From UBA4416 sp040389965 (GTDB lineage: Bacteria > Bacteroidota > Bacteroidia > B-17B0 > Aurantibacillaceae): a stretch of 64,000 nt of DNA. Made by a program: the position numbers and the translations under genes. This document shows, one piece after another, positions 42,421-50,076 of this stretch. Where the stretch lies: assembly GCA_040389965.1 (NCBI GenBank), contig JAZJZF010000021.1:62001-126000 (forward strand). The letters run 5' to 3'. A model generated the notes under the pieces. It worked only from the letters and a program-made list of their open reading frames with translations, did not search any database and had not been told where the DNA came from. The first letter of the stretch is position 1. Every line of letters starts with the position of its first letter.

Positions 42421-43245
42421 ATGGCATTAAAAAAATTCAGACCGTTGACTCCAAGTCAACGTTTTAAAATAGCAAGTGATAATTCAGATATCACTACAAA
42501 CGTTCCTGAAAAAAGCTTATTAACATCAGTTAAAAATAGCGGTGGACGTGATAATACAGGTAAAATGACAATCCGTAATATCGGTGGTGGTCATAAAAAA
42601 CAATACCGTATCATTGATTTCAAACGTAATAAAGATGGTATCGAAGGAGTTGTTGCTTCTATCGAATACGATCCAAACCGTACATCGCGTATTGCTTTGA
42701 TCCATTATAAAGATGGTGAAAAACGTTATATCTTAGCTCCACAAGGCTTAGAAGTAGGTAAAAAAGTAATGTCAGGCGCAACTGCAACTCCTGAAGTAGG
42801 AAATTGCATGTTCTTATCAGATATTCCATTAGGTACAATCGTTTCAAATATTGAATTACGTCCCGGACAAGGCGGAGCTATGGCTCGTTCAGCCGGAACT
42901 TATGCTCAATTAACAGCTCGTGATGGTAAATACGCAGTATTACGTATGCCTTCAGGTGAAGTTCGTATGATTTTAATTACTTGTAAAGCTACTATCGGTG
43001 CGGTTTCAAACCCTGACCATAGCTTAGAGATTTCAGGTAAAGCAGGTCGTTCCCGTTGGTTAGGTCGTCGTTCTCGTACACGTCCGGTAGCAATGAACCC
43101 AGTGGATCATCCAATGGGTGGAGGTGAAGGCCGTGCATCAGGTGGGCAACCTCGTTCTCGTAACGGTATCCCTTCAAAAGGTTACAAAACACGTTACAAA
43201 GCGAAGTCTTCAAACCAACACATTATTAAAAGAAGAAGTAAATAA
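42421..43245 (+). CDS. rplB: 50S ribosomal protein L2
   Basis: 274 residues. Recognised by GGGHKKQYRIIDFKRNK, GDVIASGTEA-like central part and the C-terminal MNPVDHPMGGGEGRASGG with the conserved His next to the peptidyl transferase centre. L2 is needed for subunit joining and peptide bond formation. A 56-bp gap with a small hairpin (43263-43280) separates it from rpsS. Confidence 0.98.
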   Translation: MALKKFRPLTPSQRFKIASDNSDITTNVPEKSLLTSVKNSGGRDNTGKMTIRNIGGGHKKQYRIIDFKRNKDGIEGVVASIEYDPNRTSRIALIHYKDGEKRYILAPQGLEVGKKVMSGATATPEVGNCMFLSDIPLGTIVSNIELRPGQGGAMARSAGTYAQLTARDGKYAVLRMPSGEVRMILITCKATIGAVSNPDHSLEISGKAGRSRWLGRRSRTRPVAMNPVDHPMGGGEGRASGGQPRSRNGIPSKGYKTRYKAKSSNQHIIKRRSK

Positions 43246-43262
43246 TAATTAACGTTTAATGG

Positions 43263-43280
43263 TCCCGATGCAAATCGGGA
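43263..43280 (+). promoter_or_regulatory. Hairpin between rplB and rpsS
   Basis: TCCCGAT (43263-43269) and ATCGGGA (43274-43280), perfect, with a 4-nt GCAA loop (GNRA-type tetraloop). No T run follows, so it is not a terminator; it may be an mRNA processing or stability element. Confidence 0.55.
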
Positions 43281-43301
43281 TTCATAACAAAAAAACAAAA
43301 A

Positions 43302-43571
43302 ATGGCAAGATCATTAAAAAAAGGTCCTTTTATTGACCACAACTTAGAGAAAAAAGTTACTCAAATGAATGAGAGTAACAAAAAGACAGTTCTTAAAACA
43401 TGGGCTCGTCGTTCTGTTATTTATCCTGAAATGGTTGGACATACCTTTGCAGTGCATAACGGAAACAAATTTATCCCGGTTTATTGCACCGAAAACATGG
43501 TAGGTCATAAATTAGGAGAATTTGCTGCAACACGCTCTTTCAAAGGTCATTCAGGTAATAACAAGAAGTAA
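43302..43571 (+). CDS. rpsS: 30S ribosomal protein S19
   Basis: 89 residues. ARSLKKGPFIDHNLEKKV and the RSVIYPEMVGHTFAVHNGNKFIPVY region are typical; the C-terminal tail reaches the decoding site. S19 lies in the 30S head with S13. The length is usual. Followed by rplV after 24 bp. Confidence 0.98.
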   Translation: MARSLKKGPFIDHNLEKKVTQMNESNKKTVLKTWARRSVIYPEMVGHTFAVHNGNKFIPVYCTENMVGHKLGEFAATRSFKGHSGNNKK

Positions 43572-43595
43572 TTAAGTTGATAAAGAAATTAAGTC

Positions 43596-44048
43596 ATGGG
43601 TAAAAGAAAAAGATTAGTAGCAGAGGCACGCAAAGAAGCAAATAAGAGTACTTATTTTGCTAAATTAAACAGCTGCCCTACATCACCTCGTAAAATGCGC
43701 CAGGTTGCGGATTTAGTAAGAGGTATGGAAGCATATAAAGCATTAAACGTGTTAAAATTTAACACACGTGAAGCATCAGGTCGTTTAGAGAAATTATTAA
43801 AATCTGCGATAGCTAATTATGAAGCTAAAACAGGTACTCGTCCTGAAGAAAACACTTTATTCGTTACTTCGGTAATGGTGGATAGTGCTCTTATGGCAAA
43901 ACGTTTACGTACTGCGCCTCAGGGTCGTGGTTACAGAATCAGAAAACGTTCAAACCACGTTACTTTAGAAGTAGGTACTGCAGTTGTTAGTACTAAAAAA
44001 GCTGAAAGAAAAGCAGCTGCAATCACTAAATCAGAAGAAAAAAAATAA
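43596..44048 (+). CDS. rplV: 50S ribosomal protein L22
   Basis: 150 residues. The core has SPRKMRQVADLVRGM and the beta hairpin RLRTAPQGRGYRIRKRSNH, which narrows the exit tunnel. A Lys/Ala/Glu-rich C-terminal extension (about 125-150) is longer than in E. coli L22 (110 residues). It is followed by rpsC after 7 bp. Confidence 0.97.
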   Translation: MGKRKRLVAEARKEANKSTYFAKLNSCPTSPRKMRQVADLVRGMEAYKALNVLKFNTREASGRLEKLLKSAIANYEAKTGTRPEENTLFVTSVMVDSALMAKRLRTAPQGRGYRIRKRSNHVTLEVGTAVVSTKKAERKAAAITKSEEKK

Positions 44049-44055
44049 TATAGAA

Positions 44056-44799
44056 ATGGGACAAAAAGCAAATCCAATAGGTTTACGTTTAGGAGTTATT
44101 AAAGGTTGGGATTCTAACTGGTTTGGCGGAAGAGATTACGCTGACAAATTAGTTGAAGACACTCAGATCCGTGAATACTTGAAAGTTCGTTTGCCAAAAG
44201 GCAGCATTTCTAAAATCGTTATTGAAAGAACCTTAAAGTTAATTACCGTTACAATTAACACAGCTCGTCCGGGTATCATTATCGGAAAAGGTGGTAAGGA
44301 AGTAGATAAATTAAAAGAAGAGTTAAAAAAAGTAACTAAGAAAGAAATTCAAATCAATATATTTGAAATTAAACGCCCTGAGTTGGATGCGCGTTTAGTA
44401 TCAGACAGTATTGCACGTCAGATCGAAGGACGTATTTCTTTCCGTAGAGCTGCAAAAATGTCTATCGCATCAACCATGCGTATGGGTGCAGAAGGAATCA
44501 AAATCAAAGTATCCGGTCGTTTAGGCGGTGCTGAGATGGCAAGGTCAGAAGGATATAAAGAAGGACGTACTCCGTTACAGACGTTACGCGCTGATATCGA
44601 TTATGCAATTGCTGAAGCTCACACAACTTATGGTCGTATCGGTGTTAAAGTTTGGATTTGCAAAGGTGAAATTTATGGAAAACGTGATCTTTCTCCAAAC
44701 TTCGGTTTAGACAAAGAGAAAAAAACAGGAACTAATAATCCTGCTCCAAAATTCGCAGGTCGCGGTCCAAAAAGAGACAACAAAAGAAACGACAAATAA
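44056..44799 (+). CDS. rpsC: 30S ribosomal protein S3
   Basis: 247 residues from the ATG at 44056. A longer frame from 43984 overlaps rplV and is rejected because MGQKANPIGLRLGV is the known S3 start. The KH domain has RPGIIIGKGGKEV with the GxxG loop, and the C-terminal domain has GRLGGAEMARSE. S3 lines the mRNA entry channel and takes part in unwinding of mRNA. The tail (from about 220) is Lys/Asn/Arg-rich. Confidence 0.97.
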   Translation: MGQKANPIGLRLGVIKGWDSNWFGGRDYADKLVEDTQIREYLKVRLPKGSISKIVIERTLKLITVTINTARPGIIIGKGGKEVDKLKEELKKVTKKEIQINIFEIKRPELDARLVSDSIARQIEGRISFRRAAKMSIASTMRMGAEGIKIKVSGRLGGAEMARSEGYKEGRTPLQTLRADIDYAIAEAHTTYGRIGVKVWICKGEIYGKRDLSPNFGLDKEKKTGTNNPAPKFAGRGPKRDNKRNDK

Positions 44800-44838
44800 T
44801 TTAACAAGAAGTAAAAGCATTTAAAAGGTATACAGAAA

Positions 44839-45267
44839 ATGATACAGCCAAAAAGAACGAAATATAGAAAGATGCACAAAATGAAAATGAAAGGCAACAC
44901 CAAACGTGGTGATCAATTAGCCTTTGGTTCATTTGGAATAAAAGCATTAGATGAAAGCTGGGTTACTGCTCGTCAGATCGAATCAGCCCGTATCGCCCTT
45001 ACCCGTTTTATGAAACGTGAAGGCCAGGTATGGATCCGTATTTTCCCTGACAAACCAATCACCAAAAAACCTGCAGAGGTTCGTATGGGTAAAGGTAAAG
45101 GTGCTCCTGAGTATTGGGTTGCCCCGGTAAAAAAAGGACGTATGTTATTTGAAGCAGAGGGTGTTCCTTTGGAAGTTGCAAAAGAAGCGTTACGTTTAGC
45201 TGCTCAAAAATTACCAATTGTTACTAAATTTGTAGTTCGCAGAGATTACGTAGAAGCAACCGTTTAA
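44839..45267 (+). CDS. rplP: 50S ribosomal protein L16
   Basis: 142 residues. The start MIQPKRTKYRKMHK and the segments ESARIALTRFMKREGQVWIRIFPDKP (split over the A-site tRNA contact) and MGKGKGAPEYWVAPVK are characteristic. The Arg of the GKGKG-preceding strand is hydroxylated in E. coli by a ribosomal oxygenase; whether any hydroxylase in this window does so is unknown. Family length. Confidence 0.98.
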   Translation: MIQPKRTKYRKMHKMKMKGNTKRGDQLAFGSFGIKALDESWVTARQIESARIALTRFMKREGQVWIRIFPDKPITKKPAEVRMGKGKGAPEYWVAPVKKGRMLFEAEGVPLEVAKEALRLAAQKLPIVTKFVVRRDYVEATV

Positions 45268-45287
45268 TTTCCAAAAGATTTAAAAAA

Positions 45288-45485
45288 ATGAAAAATAAAG
45301 ATATCGTTGCCTTGTCAACAGCAGAGTTACAAGATAAAGTAAGAGAAGAAAAAGCGAGTTTAACAAAACTACGTTTAAACCACGCCACATCTCCAATTGA
45401 AAACCCAATCAAAATCCGCGATAACCGCAAAGCAGTTGCTCGTTTAGCTACTGAATTAACTAAAAGAAATAAAGCTTCTAAATAA
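45288..45485 (+). CDS. rpmC: 50S ribosomal protein L29
   Basis: 65 residues, two helices. ALSTAELQDKVREEKASLTK and the end KIRDNRKAVARLATELTKR match L29, which sits by L23 at the tunnel exit. Seven bp before rpsQ; no regulatory signal seen. Confidence 0.96.
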   Translation: MKNKDIVALSTAELQDKVREEKASLTKLRLNHATSPIENPIKIRDNRKAVARLATELTKRNKASK

Positions 45486-45492
45486 TATAGCA

Positions 45493-45750
45493 ATGGAAGA
45501 AAGAAATTTAAGAAAAGAGAAAATCGGGATCGTAAAGAGCAACAAAATGCAAAAGTCAATTGTAGTTGCGGTTATGCGTAAAGTAAAACACCCTAAATAC
45601 GGTAAATTCGTTAACAAAACATCTACTTTCGTAGCTCATGATGAGAACAACGAATGCAGCATTGGTGATACTGTTAAAATTGCTGAGACACGTCCTTTAA
45701 GCAAATCTAAAAACTGGCGTTTAGTACAGGTGTTAGAGAAAGTAAAATAA
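45493..45750 (+). CDS. rpsQ: 30S ribosomal protein S17
   Basis: 85 residues with an OB fold: RKEKIGIVKSNKMQKSIVVAV at the start, then KYGKFVNKTSTFVAHDENN and GDTVKIAETRPLSKSKNWR. S17 binds 16S rRNA early in 30S assembly. Usual length and position between rpmC and rplN. Confidence 0.98.
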   Translation: MEERNLRKEKIGIVKSNKMQKSIVVAVMRKVKHPKYGKFVNKTSTFVAHDENNECSIGDTVKIAETRPLSKSKNWRLVQVLEKVK

Positions 45751-45774
45751 TCTTATTAAAAAGTTTAAGAAAAA

Positions 45775-46143
45775 ATGGTACAAAACGAATCAAGATTAGC
45801 AGTAGCAGATAACAGTGGAGCAAAAGAAGTGCTGGTTATCCGTGTATTAGGCGGAACAAGAAAACGCTACGCATCTATAGGAGATAAAATTGTAGTTACA
45901 ATTAAAAGTGCTTTACCGTCAGGTAACGTAAAAAAAGGAACTGTACATAAAGCAGTAGTTGTTAGGGTAAAAAAAGAAATCCGTCGTGCAGATGGTTCTT
46001 ATATTCGCTTTGATGATAACGCTTGTGTTATCTTAAATCAAGGTGATGAAATACGCGGAACACGTATCTTCGGACCTGTAGCCCGTGAATTACGTGATAA
46101 ACAATTCATGAAAATCATTTCATTAGCACCGGAAGTGCTTTAA
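45775..46143 (+). CDS. rplN: 50S ribosomal protein L14
   Basis: 122 residues, exact family length. MVQNESRLAVADNSGAKEV, GDKIVVTIKSALP and GTRIFGPVARELR are diagnostic. L14 forms an intersubunit bridge and is the binding site of the silencing factor RsfS. First gene of the spc segment, joined to S10 without a promoter. Confidence 0.98.
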   Translation: MVQNESRLAVADNSGAKEVLVIRVLGGTRKRYASIGDKIVVTIKSALPSGNVKKGTVHKAVVVRVKKEIRRADGSYIRFDDNACVILNQGDEIRGTRIFGPVARELRDKQFMKIISLAPEVL

Positions 46144-46161
46144 TACATAATAGCGAAAGAA

Positions 46162-46479
46162 ATGTCAAAATTAAAATTAAAAAAAGGCGATACTGTAAAA
46201 GTAATATCTGGCGAATCCAGAGGCCAAGAAGGTAAAATTGTATCTATTGATACTAAAAAAGAAAGAGCCATTGTGGAAGGTGTTAACATGATTAGTAAAC
46301 ACACGAAACCAAGCGCAAAAAATGCTAACGGTGGTATTGTTAAACAAGAAGGTTCTATCCATATCTCAAACTTAATGTTTTCTGAAGGTGGAAAAACAGT
46401 TAGAATTGGCCGTACAGTAGACGCTAAAACTAACAAAATAGAACGTATTTCTAAAAAAACTAAAGCAGTAATTAAATAA
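46162..46479 (+). CDS. rplX: 50S ribosomal protein L24
   Basis: 105 residues with a KOW motif near the start (KGDTVKVISGESRGQEGKI) and GVNMISKHTKPSAKNANGGI. L24 initiates 50S assembly. Two bp before rplE, so coupled. Confidence 0.98.
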   Translation: MSKLKLKKGDTVKVISGESRGQEGKIVSIDTKKERAIVEGVNMISKHTKPSAKNANGGIVKQEGSIHISNLMFSEGGKTVRIGRTVDAKTNKIERISKKTKAVIK

Positions 46480-46481
46480 CA

Positions 46482-47042
46482 ATGGCTACAGCAACATATT
46501 CCCCAAGATTAAAGGACAAATACAAAGCTGAAATTGTAACAAATTTAAAAAAACAATTTCAATACACTTCAGCAATGCAAGTGCCTAAATTAGAGAAAAT
46601 CTGCATCAATCAAGGTATTGGTGACGCGGTTTCTGATAAAAAAATGATTGAATCAGCTGTGAAAGAAATGACCACTATTACAGGTCAAAAAGCAGTTCCA
46701 ACGTATTCAACAAAAGATATTTCGAACTTTAAATTACGTAAAGGTGTAGCTATCGGTGTTCGTGTAACATTACGTGGCGATAAAATGTATGAATTCTTAG
46801 ATCGTTTGATCGCGTCTTCATTACCACGTATCCGTGATTTTAAAGGAGTAAATGATAAAGGATTTGATGGTCGTGGTAACTACACTTTAGGTATTACCGA
46901 GCAAATCATCTTCCCGGAGATCGATATCGATAAAGTGAGCAAAATCCAGGGTATGGACATTACTTTTGTAACTTCTGCACCTACAGATAAAGAAGCTCAT
47001 GCTTTATTAACAGAATTTGGTATTCCATTCAAAAAGAAATAG
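46482..47042 (+). CDS. rplE: 50S ribosomal protein L5
   Basis: 186 residues. KLEKICINQGIGDAVSDKK, GQKAVPTYSTKDISNFKLRKG and the C-terminal MDITFVTSAPTDKEAHALL identify L5, which binds 5S rRNA and contacts P-site tRNA. Slightly longer than E. coli L5 by a few N-terminal residues. Confidence 0.98.
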   Translation: MATATYSPRLKDKYKAEIVTNLKKQFQYTSAMQVPKLEKICINQGIGDAVSDKKMIESAVKEMTTITGQKAVPTYSTKDISNFKLRKGVAIGVRVTLRGDKMYEFLDRLIASSLPRIRDFKGVNDKGFDGRGNYTLGITEQIIFPEIDIDKVSKIQGMDITFVTSAPTDKEAHALLTEFGIPFKKK

Positions 47043-47071
47043 TATATTTACAGCCCTGAAAAAAAGATAAA

Positions 47072-47341
47072 ATGGCAAAAGAATCAATGATAGCACGTGA
47101 TGCTAAAAGAAAAAAGTTAGTAGATACTTACGCAGCTAAGCGTGCAGAATTAAAAAAAGCTGGTGACTCAGTAGGTTTACAAAAATTACCAAAAAATTCT
47201 TCTAAAGTAAGAATGCGTAATCGTTGTAAATTAACCGGACGTCCTCGTGGTTACATGAGAGATTTCGGTATCAGCCGTGTTACTTTCCGTGAAATGGTAT
47301 TATTCGGTTTAATCCCGGGTGTTACCAAATCAAGCTTCTAA
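47072..47341 (+). CDS. rpsN: 30S ribosomal protein S14, zinc-independent form
   Basis: 89 residues. MAKESMIARDAKRKK and NRCKLTGRPRGYMRDFGISR are typical. Only one cysteine remains (in NRCKLTG), so the CxxC pairs of the short zinc-ribbon S14 are absent; this is the long C-minus form that needs no zinc. A 71-bp gap follows with an 8-bp hairpin (47374-47394). Confidence 0.97.
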   Translation: MAKESMIARDAKRKKLVDTYAAKRAELKKAGDSVGLQKLPKNSSKVRMRNRCKLTGRPRGYMRDFGISRVTFREMVLFGLIPGVTKSSF

Positions 47342-47373
47342 TCAGAAGCAACAAAAAGAGTATTAATGTATAA

Positions 47374-47394
47374 TTATCCTGAAAGGCAGGGTAA
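47374..47394 (+). promoter_or_regulatory. Hairpin between rpsN and rpsH
   Basis: TTATCCTG (47374-47381) pairs with CAGGGTAA (47387-47394) with one G-U pair and a 5-nt loop. No T run. Possible mRNA processing or control site; weak evidence. Confidence 0.35.
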
Positions 47395-47412
47395 CATATA
47401 AAAACAAATAAA

Positions 47413-47811
47413 ATGACAGATACAATTTCAGATTACCTGACACGCGTAAGAAATGCGATCAGTGCAAACCACAGAATCGTTGAGATTCCAGCTTCGAACC
47501 TGAAAAAAGAAATCACTAAGATTCTTTTTGATAAAGGTTATATCTTAAACTACAAGTTTGAAGAGAACGAAAAAAAACAAGGGACTATTAAAATAGCTCT
47601 TAAGTACAATCCGGTAACAAAATTATCAGCTATCCGCACTTTAGACAGAGTATCAACTCCTGGTTTACGTAAGTATTCAGGTGCCGTTACTATGCCAAAA
47701 GTATTAAACGGGTTAGGCGTTGCTATTATCTCTACATCTAAAGGTGTTATGACAGATAAAGAAGCTCGCAAACTAAATGTTGGTGGCGAAGTTTTATGTT
47801 ATATTTCATAA
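47413..47811 (+). CDS. rpsH: 30S ribosomal protein S8
   Basis: 132 residues. MTDTISDYLTRVRNAISANH and the C-terminal KGVMTDKEARKLNVGGEVLC are characteristic. S8 binds helix 21 of 16S rRNA and, in E. coli, represses the spc operon by binding an rplE-proximal site; no such mimic was recognised here by eye. Confidence 0.98.
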   Translation: MTDTISDYLTRVRNAISANHRIVEIPASNLKKEITKILFDKGYILNYKFEENEKKQGTIKIALKYNPVTKLSAIRTLDRVSTPGLRKYSGAVTMPKVLNGLGVAIISTSKGVMTDKEARKLNVGGEVLCYIS

Positions 47812-47814
47812 TTT

Positions 47815-47823
47815 AGAGGGAGG
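47815..47823 (+). promoter_or_regulatory. Shine-Dalgarno-like site before rplF
   Basis: AGAGGGAGG lies 8 nt before the rplF ATG (47832). It is the only clear purine-rich GGAGG-type site seen in this cluster, where the other genes have A-rich leaders as usual for Bacteroidota. Confidence 0.5.
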
Positions 47824-47831
47824 AAAAAGAT

Positions 47832-48386
47832 ATGTCACGTATAGGAAAATTACCAATCACAGTTCCCGCAGGCGTTGAAATCAACGTAAAAGGAACAACT
47901 GTTTCAGTAAAAGGCAAATTAGGCTCTTTATCAGAAACAATTGATGCAGATATTAAAGTAGAAGTTGAAAACGGTGTAATTAACGTTACCCGCCCAACTG
48001 ATCAAAAACGCCACAGAGCATTACACGGTTTATACCGCTCTTTAATCGCTAACATGGTTAAAGGTGTTTCTGAAGGATATAAAACAGAACAAGAGTTAGT
48101 AGGTGTAGGTTACCGTGCTTCTAACAAAGGTCAATTATTAGAATTAGCTTTAGGTTTTTCTCACAACGTAGTGTTTGAATTACCGGCTGAAATTAAAATC
48201 ACAACTGCTTCTGAAAAAGGTCAAAACCCTAAAATTACTTTAGAAAGTTCTGACAAACAACTTTTAGGAATGGTTGCTGCTAAAATCCGTAGCTTACGTA
48301 AACCTGAACCGTACAAAGGAAAAGGTATTAAATTTACAGGCGAAATTTTACGTCGTAAAGCGGGCAAATCAGCAAGCAAAAAATAA
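47832..48386 (+). CDS. rplF: 50S ribosomal protein L6
   Basis: 184 residues, two similar domains. MSRIGKLPITVPAGVEI, the HGLYRSLIANMVKGVSEGY segment and the end IRSLRKPEPYKGKGIKF are diagnostic. L6 lies near the GTPase-binding site. Preceded by a Shine-Dalgarno-like site, unusual here. Confidence 0.98.
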   Translation: MSRIGKLPITVPAGVEINVKGTTVSVKGKLGSLSETIDADIKVEVENGVINVTRPTDQKRHRALHGLYRSLIANMVKGVSEGYKTEQELVGVGYRASNKGQLLELALGFSHNVVFELPAEIKITTASEKGQNPKITLESSDKQLLGMVAAKIRSLRKPEPYKGKGIKFTGEILRRKAGKSASKK

Positions 48387-48428
48387 CATAATTAAATTAG
48401 TATTAATCATCTTCAAAAAACTGGAAAG

Positions 48429-48785
48429 ATGGCACTCAATAAAAAACAAAGAAGAGAACGCATTAAACTTAAAATACGTAAAACGGTAATTGGTACCACA
48501 TCAACTCCCCGTTTAAGCGTATTTAGAAGTAACACTGGTATTTATGCTCAATTAATTGACGATAAAACCGGAAAAACCCTTGCAGCAGCAGGATCTGACG
48601 ATAAAACTATCAAAGGATCAAAAGCTACAAAGTCTGAACAAGCTAAATTAGTAGGAAAGTTAATTGCTGAAAAAGCAGGAACTACCGGAATCAGCTCAGT
48701 AGTATTTGACAGGAACGGGTATTTATACCATGGCCGTATCAAATCATTGGCAGAAGGCGCTCGTGAAGCAGGTTTAAAATTTTAA
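48429..48785 (+). CDS. rplR: 50S ribosomal protein L18
   Basis: 118 residues. The basic N-terminus, RLSVFRSNTGIYAQLIDD, and the end FDRNGYLYHGRIKSLAEGAREAG identify L18, which binds 5S rRNA with L5 and L25. Family length. A frame from 48274 overlapping rplF is a shadow. Confidence 0.98.
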   Translation: MALNKKQRRERIKLKIRKTVIGTTSTPRLSVFRSNTGIYAQLIDDKTGKTLAAAGSDDKTIKGSKATKSEQAKLVGKLIAEKAGTTGISSVVFDRNGYLYHGRIKSLAEGAREAGLKF

Positions 48786-48810
48786 TTAGTATAAAAAGAA
48801 CATACATAAC

Positions 48811-49329
48811 ATGTCAAAAGAAGTTGTAAAAAAAGTTAAGTCAAGCGACATCGAACTAAAAGATAAGTTAGTTGCGATCCAACGTGTAACAAAAGTAACA
48901 AAAGGTGGTCGTCACTTTAGTTTCGCTGCAATTGTTGTTGTTGGTGACGAAAAAGGTGTTGTAGGATACGGTTTAGGTAAAGCTAACGAGGTTACTGACG
49001 CTATTACCAAAGGTATTGATGATGCTAAAAAGAATTTAGTAAAAGTATCAGTATTAAAGGGAACTGTTCCACATCCTGAAAACGGAAAATTTGGTGGATC
49101 AAGAGTTTTCTTAAAACCTGCTGCTCATGGTACTGGTGTAATTGCCGGTGGTGCGATGCGTGCTGTTTTAGAAAGCGTTGGTATTACTGATGTATTAGCT
49201 AAATCAAAAGGATCTTCAAACCCACACAACGTGGTAAAAGCTACTATTGATGCTTTAGCAAAAATGCGTGATCCATTGGCTATTTCAAGACAAAGAGGTA
49301 TTTCATTAGACAGAGTATTTAACGGATAA
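48811..49329 (+). CDS. rpsE: 30S ribosomal protein S5
   Basis: 172 residues. The dsRNA-binding-like N-terminal domain has RVTKVTKGGRHFSFAAIVVV and GYGLGKANEV; the C-terminal domain has GGAMRAVLESVGITDVLAKS. S5 helps decoding accuracy and mRNA unwinding with S3 and S4. Twelve bp before rpmD. Confidence 0.98.
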   Translation: MSKEVVKKVKSSDIELKDKLVAIQRVTKVTKGGRHFSFAAIVVVGDEKGVVGYGLGKANEVTDAITKGIDDAKKNLVKVSVLKGTVPHPENGKFGGSRVFLKPAAHGTGVIAGGAMRAVLESVGITDVLAKSKGSSNPHNVVKATIDALAKMRDPLAISRQRGISLDRVFNG

Positions 49330-49341
49330 TAATTAAGAGAA

Positions 49342-49521
49342 ATGGAAAAAGTTAAAATCACATTATCTAAAAGTTTCATCAAAAGAAACGTTAGAACTCG
49401 CGCAACAGTACAGGCTTTAGGCTTAAGAAAAACGCAACAATCCGTAGTAAAAGAAGTTACTCCGCAAATACAAGGAATGATAAATGCAGTTGCGCATTTA
49501 TTGACAGTAGAAAAAATTTAA
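49342..49521 (+). CDS. rpmD: 50S ribosomal protein L30
   Basis: A 59-residue frame read directly from the sequence: ATG at 49342, TAA at 49519-49521. The product starts MEKVKITLSKSFIKRN and holds TVQALGLRKTQQSVVKEV, matching L30, which stands between rpsE and rplO in most bacteria. Family length (about 59). Confidence 0.96.
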   Translation: MEKVKITLSKSFIKRNVRTRATVQALGLRKTQQSVVKEVTPQIQGMINAVAHLLTVEKI

Positions 49522-49540
49522 TTAATAAAGATATTTTAAA

Positions 49541-49987
49541 ATGAAATTAAATTCATTAACACCTGCAGAAGGTTCAGTAAAAAATAATTTTAGAAGAGGT
49601 CGCGGACAAGGTTCTGGTGGTGGCGGTACAGCTACTCAAGGTCACAAAGGTGCTCAATCGCGTTCAGGTAACAAAAAGAAACGTGGTTTTGAAGGTGGTC
49701 AAATGCCTTTACAACGTCGTGTTCCTAAATTCGGTTTCAAAAACATTAACCGTGTTGAACACACAGGTGTAAACTTAGATGCTATCCAACGTATTGTTGA
49801 AGCACAAAACTTAACTGAAATTACTGTTGAAACTTTAATTAAAAGTGGTTTAGCTTCAAAAAATGACCTGGTTAAAATTTTAGGAAGAGGAGAATTAAAA
49901 GCAAAAGTAAACATTAACGTTCACGCTTTTACAGCAACAGCTAAAGCAGCTATTGAAGCAAAAGGTGGAGTAGCAACAGCAATTTAA
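49541..49987 (+). CDS. rplO: 50S ribosomal protein L15
   Basis: 148 residues. The N-terminal Gly/Arg-rich arm (RGRGQGSGGGGTATQGHKG) threads into 23S rRNA; PLQRRVPKFGFKN and the C-terminal VNVHAFTATAKAAIEAKGG complete the match. A long hairpin lies in the 89-bp gap that follows. Confidence 0.98.
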   Translation: MKLNSLTPAEGSVKNNFRRGRGQGSGGGGTATQGHKGAQSRSGNKKKRGFEGGQMPLQRRVPKFGFKNINRVEHTGVNLDAIQRIVEAQNLTEITVETLIKSGLASKNDLVKILGRGELKAKVNINVHAFTATAKAAIEAKGGVATAI

Positions 49988-49992
49988 TTAGC

Positions 49993-50051
49993 TATATGTA
50001 CCAGCTATGTTTTTAACAAGCATATGCCCTACTCTAACATAGCTACATATA
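49993..50051 (+). promoter_or_regulatory. Long stem-loop between rplO and secY
   Basis: TATATGTA-cc-AGCTATGTT (49993-50011) pairs with AACATAGCT-ACATATA (50036-50051), leaving a CC bulge and a 24-nt loop: about 16 paired bases. There is no T run, so it is not a simple terminator. The place, just before the only membrane protein gene of the cluster, suggests mRNA processing or control of secY. Confidence 0.6.
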
Positions 50052-50076
50052 ACATTTAAAAAAGAAATAAAACTAT

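Noticed and set aside
43984..44055. Longer N-terminus for rpsC overlapping rplV
   Set aside because: S3 proteins start MGQKANPIG; the ATG at 44056 gives exactly that.
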